64,000 bases of DNA. Origin: Oryzias latipes. Taxonomy: Eukaryota; Chordata; Actinopteri; Beloniformes; Adrianichthyidae. Position numbers and translations under genes: made by a program. The DNA is taken from the NCBI RefSeq assembly GCF_002234675.1, contig NC_019869.2, positions 14,679,015 through 14,743,014 of the forward strand, written 5' to 3'. Below the pieces are notes generated by a model that was given only the letters and a program-made list of their open reading frames with translations, made no database searches and was not told the DNA's origin. How positions within the stretch are numbered: position 1 is the stretch's first letter; each line of letters opens with the position of its first letter. Below are positions 28,481 to 45,051 of this stretch, in pieces.

Positions 28481-29877
28481 ACCCTATTCCCCCAAATACC
28501 ATAATTTCAGAACATAAATCACATTTAAATTAAGCAGCAATGGCATTTAAAAAAGCATCTTATTACTAAAGTAAAAGTAAAAAGTAATAATAAAAATATG
28601 TATTTAAGCAAAAATAATAAAGCTCTGTGTAAAAAAATTACACAGTTTATAAATAAATGTTTCTTCATCTTAGCTTTATAGTCTTAAAAGTATTGTTTCA
28701 TACTAGCAAAAAATAAAAAGTAATATGCAATTTGTATATATTTCCAGATAATAAAATGAATCTTTAAATAAAATGAACAAACGAAAATCCTCTTATTTTA
28801 AGATTATTTTTAGGATTACATTGATTTTATGAAGAATATGAAGAGTGTTTCGGGAATTTACGCAGGTGTCTAAAATTCAGAACTAATGTCCAATTTCAAG
28901 CGTTTGTTTTTCTTTATTGAAGCTACAACACAAAGTTTCCCCTATTTGTGGTGTAAAGTAGAATTTTTGGTATTGGATAAAAGTTATTTTCTTCACTGCC
29001 AAACAGCAGGTTTATTATTTGTCTCTGATACTTTTTTGTTTATGGAATTATTAGAATTCCTATCAGGTGATGATTTATAAAGAGCTCTGCTTTTTTAACC
29101 CCAGCTTTGTTTTAACAGCTATAATTCCTTATATTAAACAATATTTCCACAGTAAACCTGAAAATGTACAAAAGCACAAATTTCAGTGGTACTTTTTGTC
29201 TTTCTTTTGTTTATTGTAAACTCGTAAAAAAAATTAGATCAAACAGTTTTATGGTTTACAACAAATATAAAACATGTAGAGACAAACTTTAAAATATATA
29301 AATCCCAAAACAAAGTGCAGAAAAAAGTCAAACTACATGACCCTGGCCAAGCTCCACTCAACTACAACACTTCAAGTATTTACTCCAAAGGGCATAAACT
29401 GTATGACTATGACTATGACTGTTTTAAATCAACCATTCAAAGCTAAAAACCTTTTTGAAACCTTCATGTTACATTTTGAATGTGTCATTCCGACGTCATT
29501 GTATAAAAACGGCTTTTGTGATTGGCAAACGGACTTCAAAAACTACAAAGCGTTCAAAACATTTCTAATTCTTACAAAAAAACAGGCAAAGTTTCAGGTC
29601 GTTGGCTATTTTTCCAGGTCTTACAAAAAACGTCAATCAACCCAAAACTCTCAAAGCAAATGCAACATTTTCTTTTTTTAATGTTTCATTTAATCATTCT
29701 CTAACTCTTTAACTTTTGTATTCATGCAGACTCCGTTTCTTTTTAATATTTTTTCGAAATCTGTCAATGTTTTTTTTTAACTTCCTTTAGCTAAATTGTC
29801 ATTCATCATAAATCTAAAAAACTTTTGCAACTTTGGTTTATATTGAAAAAAAGCAACATTTCTATTCAATATATAGT

Positions 29878-30375
29878 TAAGATAAGAGAGGACTTTATTG
29901 ATCCCGGAGGGAAATTCATTTGTCACAGCAGCCAAACAATAAATATATGGCAGTTAGAAAAACAAAGTAGCGTGAGGAAGAGTAAAAATTGTAATAATAA
30001 AAAATGGAAGTAAAAGTACACATCATAAATAACAAGGTAGATACAGCAGAAGTCTCTGCAATCCTAGAGCGTGTTATTGTATAGTCTGACTGCTGTGGGG
30101 GGTGAGAGGGGTGGTTCGGGATGCTGGATAGCTTGGTCAGCATCCTCCTCTCACCTACAGAGTCCACTGAGTCCAGGGGACAGCCCAAAACAACTCTCTT
30201 GACCAGCTTGTCCATTTTCTTTTTGTCGCTGCCAGTAATTCCTCCACACCAGCAGACCACTGCATAGAAAGCTGCTGATGCAACGACAGTTTCATAAAAG
30301 GTCTTGAAGAGTTTAGCACAACTCTTTGCATGTATAGCTTGTTTAGGTTTCCCTTTAAAATATAGCACAAAATGT
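29878..30375 (-). mobile_element. 5'-truncated LINE, reverse transcriptase C-terminus
   Basis: On the minus strand the frame contains F-Y-E-T-V-V-A-S-A-A-F-Y-A-V-V-C-W, then V-L-G-C-P-L-D-S-V and V-G-E-R-R-M-L. These blocks mark the last part of ORF2 in fish non-LTR elements that end with a GGGATCAATAAAGT 3' tail. That tail is seen here as GGGATCAATAAAGTCCTCTC reading out at 29895-29878. The protein part runs on without an early stop for about 150 codons, so the insertion is fairly young, but it is 5'-truncated. Confidence 0.75.
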
Positions 30376-30749
30376 CACCTTATTGAGGAACTTCTGTGCT
30401 TTTTAAGCTTCTTAGACAGGTGTGGACCATCACGTTGTTGGAAATGTTTTCAACTAATATTTAAGTTTCATATTTGCTGTTTTTTTAGAAGAGCACAAGT
30501 GTAGAGATGTATCCTTCAGGATGTTTGTAAAAATCCATCTTGTTTAAAGATGGCGCCCTCCACAAAAATCAGAGATCATCCTGGTCCTTAAGATCTCCCA
30601 CTCTGCTTGTTCTCCAGCTGTGCTTGCACCTTTTGCTGGTACATCTTGAGGACCAGGGGCCCTGCTGTGGATGGTTTATGGAGTCCTGATTAAACAAGCT
30701 CGGCAACTAATTTTCAAAGACTCATCCAATCATTGTTCCAGTTGTGAGG

Positions 30750-30828
30750 TCCGACATTCGGATAGTTAGGAAGCCCCCTGACCCCGAAAGGGATATGGTG
30801 AGTTAAGAAAATGGACGGATGGATTTCC
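30750..30828 (+). repeat. GGAT-tailed retroposon 3' end
   Basis: CCCCTGACCCCGAAAGGGAT followed by AAGAAAATGGACGGATGGA is the common fish tail of this type, on the plus strand. The minus-strand relative is at 9738-9800. Confidence 0.6.
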
Positions 30829-31111
30829 AGTGATGTTTCTAGTATTGTGTCCAAAGCTTATGTCTTTCTAAAAATATAGTCACCAAAATCAAACATGTTT
30901 TATGTTTGATCTTTTAAATTTTGTGTTCATTTCTTTATGATCAAAGTGGAAGAAAAACATAAATCAAATGTGATTTTATCCAAAAGTTTATTTGACATCT
31001 GACACTTGTAAAAAAGAAAACACTTTTGTAACAAAACCGTTGGAATGCTCATGGCGTCAGTTTTTAGACAAAACACTGTCAGCCACGGTGGTTGCAGTGG
31101 AGCAGATGCGC

Positions 31112-31508
31112 TCAGTGGCGTTCTCTGCGCGTGCGCATCTTCCGGCTGAGGGTGCGGGCGAGCCTGTCCACCGCGCTGCCGATATGTCCGAGCTCCTTCT
31201 TTGTGGTCAGGCCCTCAATGTTCCCACTGTACCACAGCACCCAGCCGGCAAGGGAGACCACGACGAGCAGAGCACCTGTGGGCACGCCGTCACATCCATG
31301 TTAGAGGCAGGAAAAAGAAAACCTGCCTTTAAGTTCTGCAAGTTTTTCAAAACGTACCACTGTAGACCAGCAAATCTCCGTAATCCTGTCCTTTAATCTG
31401 CAGGCGGGCAAAGACTCCCACCAGCAGAGCGGCCCCCCCCAGCAGGTCCATGATGACAGCAAAGGCCAGCGCCAGTTTGCAGTGGGACAGCCCCTCATTG
31501 GGCGTCAT
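31112..31508 (-). CDS. tmem238: TMEM238-family small membrane protein
   Basis: Two coding exons: 31358-31508 and 31112-31275; the junction rebuilds a glycine codon; 104 aa. The protein starts M-T-P-N-E-G-L-S-H-C-K and has two hydrophobic segments (about residues 12-34 and 51-68). Between them lies the family block G-V-F-A-R-L-Q-I-K-G-Q-D-Y-G-D-L-L-V-Y-S-G and, after the second, W-V-L-W-Y-S-G-N-I-E, both characteristic of TMEM238 and TMEM238L. The short basic C-terminus (R-K-M-R-T-R-R-E-R-H) is cytosolic by the positive-inside rule. Human TMEM238 is longer in its N- and C-terminal low-complexity ends. Function is unknown. A non-coding first exon probably ends at 32994 with a GTAAGG donor, and the acceptor CTCCCTCTCAG sits just before the ATG. 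Whether this is tmem238 or tmem238l cannot be settled by eye. Confidence 0.88.
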
Positions 31509-31589
31509 GCTGCAGCTGAGAGGGAGGAGCTAATGAGGAACCAAAAACAATCAGTCTGAAGCTGTGCATGACCTCATATATCTAAAGTC

Positions 31590-31875
31590 CCGCTTCCATC
31601 ATCTTTTGGTCTATTTTCAAAGCGTCCCCAGTGGACTTTTCATTATGATTATGCCGGGAGCTTGTGACCCGTCCTTCATATGTTTTCCATTTCACAAAAA
31701 TGCTCTTTTTCAAACTTTTGTCTCTTCCTGATTCACAATATTTTGAATTTAAAAAGACTCTAAAATGTTATTTCAAGCTTAATTCTCATTATATATGCCC
31801 TCCATCATCAAAAAATGCAAACAGAACAAATTAAAGACACGATTTTCATCAGAGTGGATCTTTAGTGGCGAACAA
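31590..31875. repeat. copy of the 1912-2562 repeat family
   Basis: The left end CATCTTTTGGTCTATTTTCAAAGCG and right end CACGATTTTCATCAGAGTGGATCTTTAGTGG match the ends of the element at 1912-2562, including the middle phrase CCTCCATCATCAAAAAATGC. At about 285 bases this copy lacks the coding remnant. Confidence 0.65.
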
Positions 31876-31999
31876 GTGCAGTTTCAATAAGGGGTTTTTT
31901 CCAAAGCAAGAATTATAATATTATACAGAATTATTTCCACACCATTGTTTAGCTGCTTTTGCATTTGATAAACCAGCATTTGTGTCTATTTTCCTCTAA

Positions 32000-32990
32000 G
32001 TCAGAGCATTTTTCTCCCCCTTTTCTATCAGGGAATTTACACCCAAACTGCCACAATATTATATTTATATAAAAATGTTGGTAGGATAACAGAAAGTAAT
32101 CCATAGAATTGCTCATTTTTATTAAATTGGGTTATTTCAAGCAATAAAAACAAATTAAAAGTCATTAAAACTCATATCCAAATCTATTTAGGATATTATT
32201 CATAAACTGATCAGAAAATACATTATTGTAAATATGCTATCTTGATATTACGATTCCTCATAATTATAACCCATATTTGCACCTATACATACAACACACA
32301 CAACACATAAATGTGATGATTTTCATGATTTAAATTTCACCCTCGTCAGGTCTGGAGCTGATTAATATATGTGCTAAGTTTTTGTGTTTCAACAATAAAG
32401 TAATTAATAATGGATAAAATTGTTAGAAGTAGATGAGACATTACTTTGTATGGGTTCTGGATTTCAAAACTGTAACATGTATCAATCTTAAATTTTTAAT
32501 AAAGTTTATAATAAAAATGTGGGATTTTCTTTCAAACTTCTTACAACTGACAAAAGCATCTAGTAAGAAAACGGTTCAAATACATACATTTTCTGCGAGT
32601 ACACATGGAATAAATAAAAATATGAATATTGTTATTTAAAAAAAACAGATCATAGCTAAAAGCAGCTTGGTGTTGTTGCCGTGGAGCTGTGGTTTCAGAC
32701 CTCAAAAATAGGTAAATCAAAGAAGAAATGAGACTCTGATTAACTTTGCAGCAGTAGTAAAATAGATCAATAGTGTGATGCTTTTAAAAAATCACGATTT
32801 ACAGTAAGAAAACACACAACTGTGGTTTACAATCAGACCTGAGGGTTACAAAAAAAAGTGTAGATCATTAGTTTTTTAAAGAAAATAATGGATCCCAGCC
32901 CAGATGAGATCAACATTCAGGTAGACTTTGGTAAAATCTTTACCCTAAATCGTTAAAGCCTGTCGAGTTTTTGAAGCTTTACGGTTTCCT
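32000..32990. other. intron or leader of TMEM238 gene, no other feature
   Basis: AT-rich sequence between the inferred non-coding exon (32994) and the coding exon (31508). It shows only a small CA-rich patch (32290-32308) and no gene. Confidence 0.4.
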
Positions 32991-32993
32991 TAC

Positions 32994-33105
32994 CTGTTTT
33001 TTGTGTTTCTTGGCGATAAACGGATTTTAGCTCCCGGTGCTTTTTTTCCCTTTTCTCCGTTTTTACCTGCTTATCGCAGCCACCCTACTTAGCCCCGCCC
33101 CCTCA
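32994..33105 (-). promoter_or_regulatory. first exon and GC-box promoter of TMEM238-family gene
   Basis: On the minus strand AAAAAACAG|GTAAGG at 32994/32993 is a strong donor that would close a 5' untranslated exon. A GC box (GGGGGCGGGGC on the minus strand) lies at 33091-33101. The ccdc106 start codon is about 530 bases away on the opposite strand, so the pair is head to head and may share a promoter. Confidence 0.5.
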
Positions 33106-33629
33106 GGTGACACATTTCCGGTAGTTTTTCTTCGTCCTTTTTTCTTTCTTTTTTTCTCTCTCACTTCAGGAGGCATTTCAATTTACTCATAAGCTCGAAA
33201 TATTTTATAAAGAAAAAATATAAATATATAAATTTATATAAATCTAAAGAAAAAAATATATTACGAATATATTTATTCGTAGGATTCCGACCATTTTCAC
33301 TCATCTTCAGATTTTTTCTTTCAAAAAATACATTAGGTTTGAAAAAGAACTGACACTTTTTGCCTTTTTCTGTAGAATGTTGTAAAGAGGTAATCTAAGT
33401 TGCTGAAGGGGGTGATTCTGCGCATGTGTGATGCAGACAAATCTGCCCGCGGTACACCTGTTGGGGCCACTTATAATCAGGTAATTGCTGCAGCGAGCGC
33501 CTGAAGGTTGGTGCGGGCAGCGTTGTGCTTCAGCCTGTATTACAGAAGTATAGCCGCTTTCTGGACGGCCGGGCACCCGTGACGGCGCCTCGCGGGTTTA
33601 TTACCCATCAGTACACCTGCGGAACAGCC

Positions 33630-37874
<4,245 letters not shown>

Positions 37875-38750
37875 ACCTGGAGAAAACTCCACTTTTGAGG
37901 TTTTGCCTTTCCACACATGAAGTACAACTTTGTTTTTTCCTCTTTAAGTGGCTCTCCTTATTAAAAAGTGGTTGAATAATTTAAAACACTGCTAATAGCT
38001 TTTTTGTGGTTCTTTATTTTTTTCCCATGAATGCAAATCCCTCTTGTTTTTTTTTTAATTTGAAGTTGATCTTTTTTTCACTCAGGAATAATCAGATTTT
38101 TTGCCAATGTTTTGAGAGAGCGAACACTCCCAGATGATGATGTTGATATACTTTACTTTCTTTGTATTTATTTATTTTACACTGAAATCCAGTGTATAAG
38201 AGTGATTTGTTAGACTTGTAGCCTATTTTTCTTGCATTTTCAAATATATATATATTTTCAAATATAAAACATTTTCCTGGTGGATTTTTATTGCTTTAAA
38301 GAGCAGAAAGATGCCAACAGTGTTTAAAGGTTTGGAGTCCTAAAGTCAAAGTGTTGCTGATATAATGATGACGACATAAATAATTGTACGTTATGTAAAA
38401 AAAAAAAAAACTGCTGATCATTTTGTTTGTTTTTGCCTCCAGAAGGAATAAAAAAACATTAAAGTGCAATTTCACAGTCTGGAATATGTTATTACAGCTG
38501 ACAGTCTGCAGTGCACTCCAGAGGATGAAGGTGATACTGCAATAAAACAGTTCCTGTCTAGTACTAGAAACAGTCAAAACCATTCCCTAAATCAGTTTTA
38601 ATCAACCTCTATATCTTTCTTTTTACCTTTTTTAGTTTTATATTTTTTATATTATGAATTATCAATTCAATTCTCTTTGTTAAAAAAAGTATTTTCTGAT
38701 TTCTTTCCACATTTGTATTTTTACATTTAGAAATGTATATAATGGTATTT

Positions 38751-38758
<8 letters not shown>

Positions 38759-38826
<68 letters not shown>
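38759..38826. repeat. (TA)n microsatellite
   Basis: About 34 uninterrupted TA units lie downstream of ccdc106. Confidence 0.97.
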
Positions 38827-38827
<1 letters not shown>

Positions 38828-39364
38828 TATTATGAATGTGTATGTATATTCTATTTGTAGGCTTCTGTAGGAAAAAAACAACTTTTTGCTCTGCATACAT
38901 TTTGAGGGTAATTCTAATTTACCACTAAATGTGTGTTTGATATTTTTTGTAATAATTTCTGTCATATTACACAATCAGAAATTGCTAAACGTTTTAGATC
39001 ATAAATTTTTCCAGAAGTATTTTACTGAAAGCTTGTTAAGCACACAATTGTTGTTTGTTTTTTTACATTTTATGAAATGTTATTTTTAATTGCAGTTTAT
39101 AACAACAAAAAGGAAAAATAATACACCAGGGTATAGATGTTACATTTGAGATCTCCAAGGAAAGTAATCAAAGATAATATGCAAACATTTTTTTTTTATT
39201 AGTTAGTTAATTTAATGTTGTGGCAATATAATCTACACAGTTTGAGGCCAAACAAAACAAAAAATTCAATGTTCGATTTTTTTTCAATGTAATTAATTAT
39301 AAGAAACTCCGTTTCCCATCAAGCTTGACAGACACGGAACTGGCTTACACTTTAACCTTTCCAA

Positions 39365-39675
39365 GTAGTCCAATCACAGCGGCATTTGCAAAGGAAGTAG
39401 AAAAAATGTATTTTTTGACAAACATCTTTGTTGACCAATAGAACGTCGTAATTTACCCCCACGGACCAATCACAGGCAAAATGGGCGGGGCTACTGTTCA
39501 ACCAGCATCGGAGGAGGAGGTGTTCCTGGTAGCCATCTTGGATGTGCGGACTGATTGTTTAAGGAGAAGAATTGAGTTTTTTTTAATTCAGAAAAACTAG
39601 TCTTCACATCAGATTATCAGAGGTTCATCGGAGCGTTTGGACTGAGGAAATCATTCTTAACCGAGAAAAATCCAG
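39365..39675 (+). promoter_or_regulatory. cnot3: cnot3 promoter and non-coding first exon
   Basis: Three CCAAT boxes (39370-39374, 39435-39439, 39466-39470), two of them in the context CCAATCACAG, precede a GC box GGGCGGGG at 39483-39490. The following transcript-like region ends TCCAG|GTAAAC with a donor at 39676, so the first exon is probably about 39500-39675 and non-coding. Intron 1 then runs to 45013. CpG density stays raised to about 40150, as at a housekeeping promoter. Paired CCAAT plus GC boxes fit broad, constitutive expression. Confidence 0.6.
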
Positions 39676-40813
39676 GTAAACGAGCTGCAGTGTGAGAGGT
39701 GATGTATTTGTGTTGCTCCCCCTCTGTCTCTGGTCTGTCCCCTTAAACTGTGTCTCCCGCATCAAACAGCACTGCCGGTTGGAAGCTGCAGCTGTCGTCT
39801 CTGACAACTTGTACAAGTCCGCGTTTTTGCACGTTAGATAAAAAAGGTTGCACTAGCTCTGCGGGACTGCGGTTAAACTTGGGAGCGGAGTTTCTTTGGA
39901 AGTCCGTTTGCTGCTCGGATGTTATTTCTGCTGCTCTGTTTGTAAACAATCTATGTAGCACGCATTTTTTTTATTTTTCGCGCGGAGGGTTTAAAGCTAG
40001 CATTCGAGTTCCCAAACGAAGCTCGCGGGGTGGAAAAGTTCCGACTTTTAGATGCAGGAGAGTTGTATGGAAACTCGGTTGGTCCAAACTTAGCTGACCA
40101 GTCCGTGTCAGAGACCGATGAGGCAGGCGGACAGATGTGAACACCTGTTTGGAAAAGTAGGGCTCGAACCACACAGTTGTTAGAAAGCCGCCGTGAGTTT
40201 GTCACTACTCTATTTCACTTCCTTAAAGAACAAAGTGACATAAAAATTTGGCAGATCATTTCTTTTTGGAAGAATGGTTCCTGAAATAAATCTGACTCCA
40301 TGCAAAGATTTTTAATAGCATTTTTTGCTGCTACGTTTGTTTTTATGTGGGATGTGCAACAGAGTAGTTGTAAGAACAGTTAACAAGACCCCCCATCCTC
40401 TACTACCAAGTTGTGGAGGTAATCTCCTCCTCTTTGGGGTTAACATTGACATCTTCAAGGTTAAAGGTCAGTCCCAGACTGTGGGGGCGTGAGATTGCTT
40501 CTTACAACAAAATCTCACCACATGTTTCTGGATTAAAATTGAACACGTGTATTTTTTGTGTTTTCCTTGTTGGTGAGGGTGATACCAGCCCTCACCATCA
40601 CACCACCTCCACCAAAATATGGTAGAGGCAATCGAAGAAAGTCAAACTTTCTTACTTTTGTGCTAAGTTAGTTGTAGCGCAGACACTGTGTGGTTTACAA
40701 AAACAAAGATCCTTAGAAGACAGATGCTAATCGCACATGTTTACATGTGACCAAGCACAAAAGCTGATAGAAATTGACTATATTTTTCTCTTTTTTAGAA
40801 ATAAATCAGCAAT

Positions 40814-41249
40814 TAGGGCTGCACAAAAAAATAAAAAAATGAATTGACGATGCGATATCAGCCTTTGCAGTATGGGTATCACAAAAGACTGCGTAAACTT
40901 TGATTTAAGTTTACTGTAAATGTTTGTGCTCATGCTAAAACATCCTCCCGGCAGCTTGAAATATTTAACGAATCAAAGAAATCCTTTTATTCTTTCGACC
41001 AATTGGATGGATCCCTCCACGTCATTGACCAATTAAGTTCTTTTAAGTTAGATGCCTGCCACCAATGTAGACTTGGGTCATTTGGAGTATAATTTAAGGT
41101 ATGCTGACTTTTATTTAAATACATCTGTTGCAGTGAAATGGAAATGATGAGTTGGTTTTTTGTTTTATGTGGTCATGCATTGCAAGACAGATCGTCATCG
41201 CAATATTTATATCCCTCATCGCAACTTTTCCTCATATTGTGGATCCCTA
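40814..41249. mobile_element. TIR DNA transposon (TAGGGCTGCAC type) in cnot3 intron 1
   Basis: The left end is TAGGGCTGCACAAAA and the right end, on the other strand, TAGGGATCCACAATATG, an imperfect inverted repeat of the well-known fish/vertebrate element whose ends read TAGGGCTGCACGAT. Internal GCGATATC and ATCGTCATCGCAATAT patches fit. No coding capacity. Confidence 0.55.
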
Positions 41250-43053
41250 TGCAGCAGTATTAAAAGAAGTCAAACATGAAGGCCAAACAGATAAACTACT
41301 TTTATATTTTCCAATTAAGGTGAAATGAGCAGGCAGATTTATCCTAAAACTAGACTTTCTGCTACATGAACTGACCTGTTGGTGTCTCAGTTGTAGCTTT
41401 GATGAAAACTGTCAAAGAGGAGAAAGTTTAATGCTTTATGTTGGATAGAATCCTCTAAAATATCCATTTAAAAACACAGGAATTATGATTTCATAGTGGC
41501 AACAGCATGGCATTTCATTGTTCATTAAAAACTAAAAAAGAGTGATCAAACTAAGTACTGTAGGAAAACTGTGGAGCAACTTTACGTTGAACCTTCCTTA
41601 CATTTCTGAATGGGAGGTTTTACACTTTTAGTCAAAATTGAATGCATTTAAAACAAAATAGGAAAAATAATTCCCATGATGCAACGTACAAAGTGATTTT
41701 CTGTGACTATCGGTCAGTAAAGGTTTCAATGTTGTCGCAGTTTGCAGAAAGTATCTGTTGATGCTGAAACAAACCCCGGATTTTACTGTCACCTGTTACT
41801 TAAAGTTAATTAACTTCACTTCTTAGTAACTCTAAGTTACGAATGAAATGAAAATGGAACAGACTTTTAGAAAGTGGTGCTTGCTGGTTTTGTCCTGAAC
41901 TGATCTGGTTCTACTCAGAGGTCTGTAGTTTGACGCTAAAGAGATGCTGCTTAGACTCCACCTGAAAACCCTTGTAACTTTACAGCAAAACTCCAACCCA
42001 ACAAAAGTGCATTAATAGATGGAAAAGAGTGCAGCTATGGAGGTCATTGATCTGGAAATGTGACGCGTAACAATAAAGCACTGTCTGGCTTACCATCAGG
42101 TATGACGCTGTCATGTTTTTAAATATATTTTCTGGTTCAAAATAGCTTCAATATTTTGTTTTCCTCTTGACAAACCACCAATCATATCCAAAACTAATCA
42201 TTCCAGGAGCCATAATTGTGTGTAAAATCAATTTCTGTAAAATTTTATAATAAAACTTTAGCAGTGTTCAAAATCAAACTGGTTGCAGTTTGTTACAGAA
42301 TCTAACATTGATGAGCAACACACAATAGAGCTTGTACAAAAAAAAAAGCTCCAACTGCATGTAATTCCTAATGCTTATTTGTCTACACACCAGTTTAAGG
42401 GTATTAAAGCGCTTTTTTTTAAAGCTCACAACACATACAAGTTCTCCAGAAAACAGAAAAAAAACCCGTTTTATTTTTGCTTTCCAAAAAACCGTAAACC
42501 CTGATCTCCTGACAGATCTGCTGTTAAATCTTTCATACGATCTCCAGCGGGCTCAGCTGTCTGCAGCTGCAGGAACATGCCGAACGCTCCTCTTCATGCT
42601 CCATCAGAACAGCTGACTGGAACTTTGCTGGACCTCATCTATTCCTGCAATTTTCCGCTGGAAGAAACCTCAGAATACTGTCACTTGCAGATCCAATCAA
42701 ATATATGAGTCTGTGAACAGGAATACTGAATAACCTGTATCAAAATTAAGATAACTCATGAGTTTTTTACATTTTATAACCATGGGTTTAGTTTTCCTAC
42801 ATTATATTATAATATATTGTATAATATTATATGCTTTAAACAAATATATTTTCATATTATTGTAAAAACAATTTTACTATGTCAGCAGTTGTTTGTCTTC
42901 AATTTTTCACTCTCATCCAACAACTCAGCTTTAAATGTTGCCATAGCAGCAATGCACATTTCAAAAAGAAGATGGTTATTAATTAAGGCCAAATAATGTC
43001 AGCACAGGTGTTATCAATGCATATTTGGATGAAAACATATCATAAAACACACA

Positions 43054-43140
43054 GAAGTTCAATTCAATTTTACTTATAGAGCCCAAATTCACAACAACAG
43101 TCGTCTCAGTGGGCTTCAGTCTGTAATGTTGCTGTATACA
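43054..43140 (-). repeat. LINE/SINE 3' end fragment
   Basis: AATTCAATTTTACTTATAGAGCCCAAATTCACAACAACAGTCG is a decayed form of the common fish phrase 'TTTTATTTATATAGCGCCAAATCACAACAACAGTCG', followed by GTGGGCTTCAGTCTGTAATG. A short stand-alone fragment. Confidence 0.6.
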
Positions 43141-43424
43141 TATATACATGTTAGGTGAAGGGGATTCTGCTGCATTTTCTGTTCTGCAGACCCCCCCGTT
43201 TGTGTTGGGAAACTCCGCCCCCAAAGAGCAACTGATGGAAGTGCAAGCTTCCGTGTCCAAAAAAGACAACTCCAGAGTCTTACTGAAACGTCCAAGCATC
43301 TTCAGTCTTTGCTGTTGTATGTGGTGCAGCCTCTGGGCTCCTTTTCACAGGAATTCTGTCAGCTGCATTTGGTTCCTGCGTGTTTTCTCCTGATGTTTTG
43401 GTTGGGTTTGGTGGCCTGGTGTTT

Positions 43425-43625
43425 ATTGTTCACACACACAAACTTAGGTTTATGTAAAAATGTTCCTCCTAAGGCCGACTGGTGTCCACTATTGACTGTA
43501 TATTACAACTGGAGAGAGTGAGTGTGACGTCACTCATAGAAATTGTTTTTTCAGTTTTCAGTCCTTGTTTTTTCGTGACATGGACGTCGCCGTCCAAACA
43601 TCTTCAGTTAGATGTTATTCACTAC
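43425..43625 (+). repeat. GACTGTATAT repeat, copy A (uninterrupted)
   Basis: CCTCCTAAGGCCGACTGGTGTCCACTATTGACTGTATATTACAACTGGAGAGAGTGAGTGTGACGTCACTC-type sequence matches the copy near 45160-45640 but lacks the inserted 310 bases there. It therefore shows the empty site of that insertion (junction at about 43485). It contains a perfect cAMP-response-like TGACGTCA. Confidence 0.8.
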
Positions 43626-43880
43626 CTAGCAGGGGTCTTTAGCTGAAATCCTTTGACTATTAATAGTTCAATAGAAACCATACTGTACCTGAATCTGTTT
43701 GGCCACAGACAGATCGTATTGCAATCATATTCAGTTCTGAAATTTGACACAGACTCAAATGTACAAAATGTCGCAGTTCCACAAAATAACACTAGAGGCT
43801 GGTGTCAGAAAGCAATTGAGTCCCATATTAGGATTTCAGGTATCAAACTAAAACAAAAAAAATATTTATATCTGGTTTAA

Positions 43881-44412
43881 GGCCTTGTCACACAGCCACC
43901 ATGTACTTTTTGTGTATTTTGCATGGGTGAAAATTGGTCATAAATCAACGTAGAACATGAACCGTGCATGATTATAACAATTCATTAGTGATTCATACGT
44001 CAATGACATCATTTTGACCTGATATGTGTGCCGTATACGCAATATAAAAGTTATACATCTGTTGTGCATCTGTGAAAACCTCTTAGAAATACGTGGAACG
44101 GTCGTGGAAAGCCACAAATTTGCATCTGCATCTCACACAATTGCGTAAGATTTACGACGTGATATTCGTATCAAACTATGTAAAATACAAATAAACTGCA
44201 TTATTCTCAACGTACCAAAAACTTTGAACAGTTCCACACCAAATTCATGGAAAGACCCGTCAGCCGAAACCCTCAACGGACATCTGCACACATCGATGAA
44301 TGCCAAATGCAAATGCAAGAAACACTTATGAATTACATGTATCATGCGTGTATCACAAAGGGCCGAACGTGGACTATACGCTAAATGTCCTTTGGGGCTG
44401 TGTGACACGGCC
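43881..44412. mobile_element. PIF-Harbinger-type MITE with TAA target duplication
   Basis: The 532-bp element begins GGCCTTGTCACACAGCC and ends, on the other strand, GGCCGTGTCACACAGCC: 16 of 17 bases match. It is flanked on both sides by TAA (43878-43880 and 44413-44415), the 3-bp TWA duplication of Harbinger elements. The interior is rich in TACG/CGTA and has no transposase frame. Confidence 0.85.
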
Positions 44413-44473
44413 TAAGCAGAGTTGATCTATGGATTAGATGAAATGAAGATCTGAGTGAGAGGAAAAGTCATAT

Positions 44474-44965
44474 TTAATGAACAAGCATTGTACCAAAACC
44501 AGCGGTCTGGGTAAAATGATGCTGCAGAAACACCTGACTGACACTCACTCCTGCTGTGAATGTTTGACTCAACCACTTCAGCACCTGTGGTTGTGCGCAG
44601 ATCGGCACCTGTGCACTTTGTGTGTCGTTCCCAGCTCGTGTTGGTTGCATCTTGTGTTCCAGTTTAACAGCTACACGAACGACAAAAACCCAGAGGCTTT
44701 GCTGCAGAGTGTCATCCTGTAACACGGTGAGGTTTTTCACTCCTCCAGCATTCTGGCTGATCTGCAGCTTTGGGAGGAAGCTGCAGCTGAAGTGGGAGAA
44801 GAATCCAAAGACACATGCAAATGATTTGCTGCTAAATTGGTCTAAACTCTGTTCAAACATCTGGACAAATATGTTGTGTTTGTCCAACAGAAAAGTTTCT
44901 GATCTTTTAAAAGATATTTTCCTTAAAACATGTGCTCCACTTAGTGTCAGAAATATGGAGCACAC
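44474..44965 (-). other. unassigned 163-codon open frame in cnot3 intron 1
   Basis: The frame is long for intronic DNA but lacks a recognisable domain; it contains Phe/Ser-rich and Gln/Val-rich segments. Plus-strand frames are also open across the same stretch (44622-44990). No splice partners, promoter or codon pattern support expression. More likely chance or an unnamed transposon remnant. Confidence 0.15.
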
Positions 44966-45051
44966 AAAACTACAACAGTCCTGTGTTTAACACCTTTTTC
45001 TTTGTCTTTGCAGTGAAAGAAGGCATGAAGGCATCATCTTAGTCATCAGTC

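Noticed and set aside
38759-38974. Minus-strand frame of alternating Tyr/Ile as a protein
   Set aside because: It is a translation of the TA microsatellite.
44474-44965. 163-codon minus-strand open frame as a new gene inside cnot3
   Set aside because: Overlapping plus-strand frames are also open, no family was recognised and no promoter was seen; listed only at low confidence.
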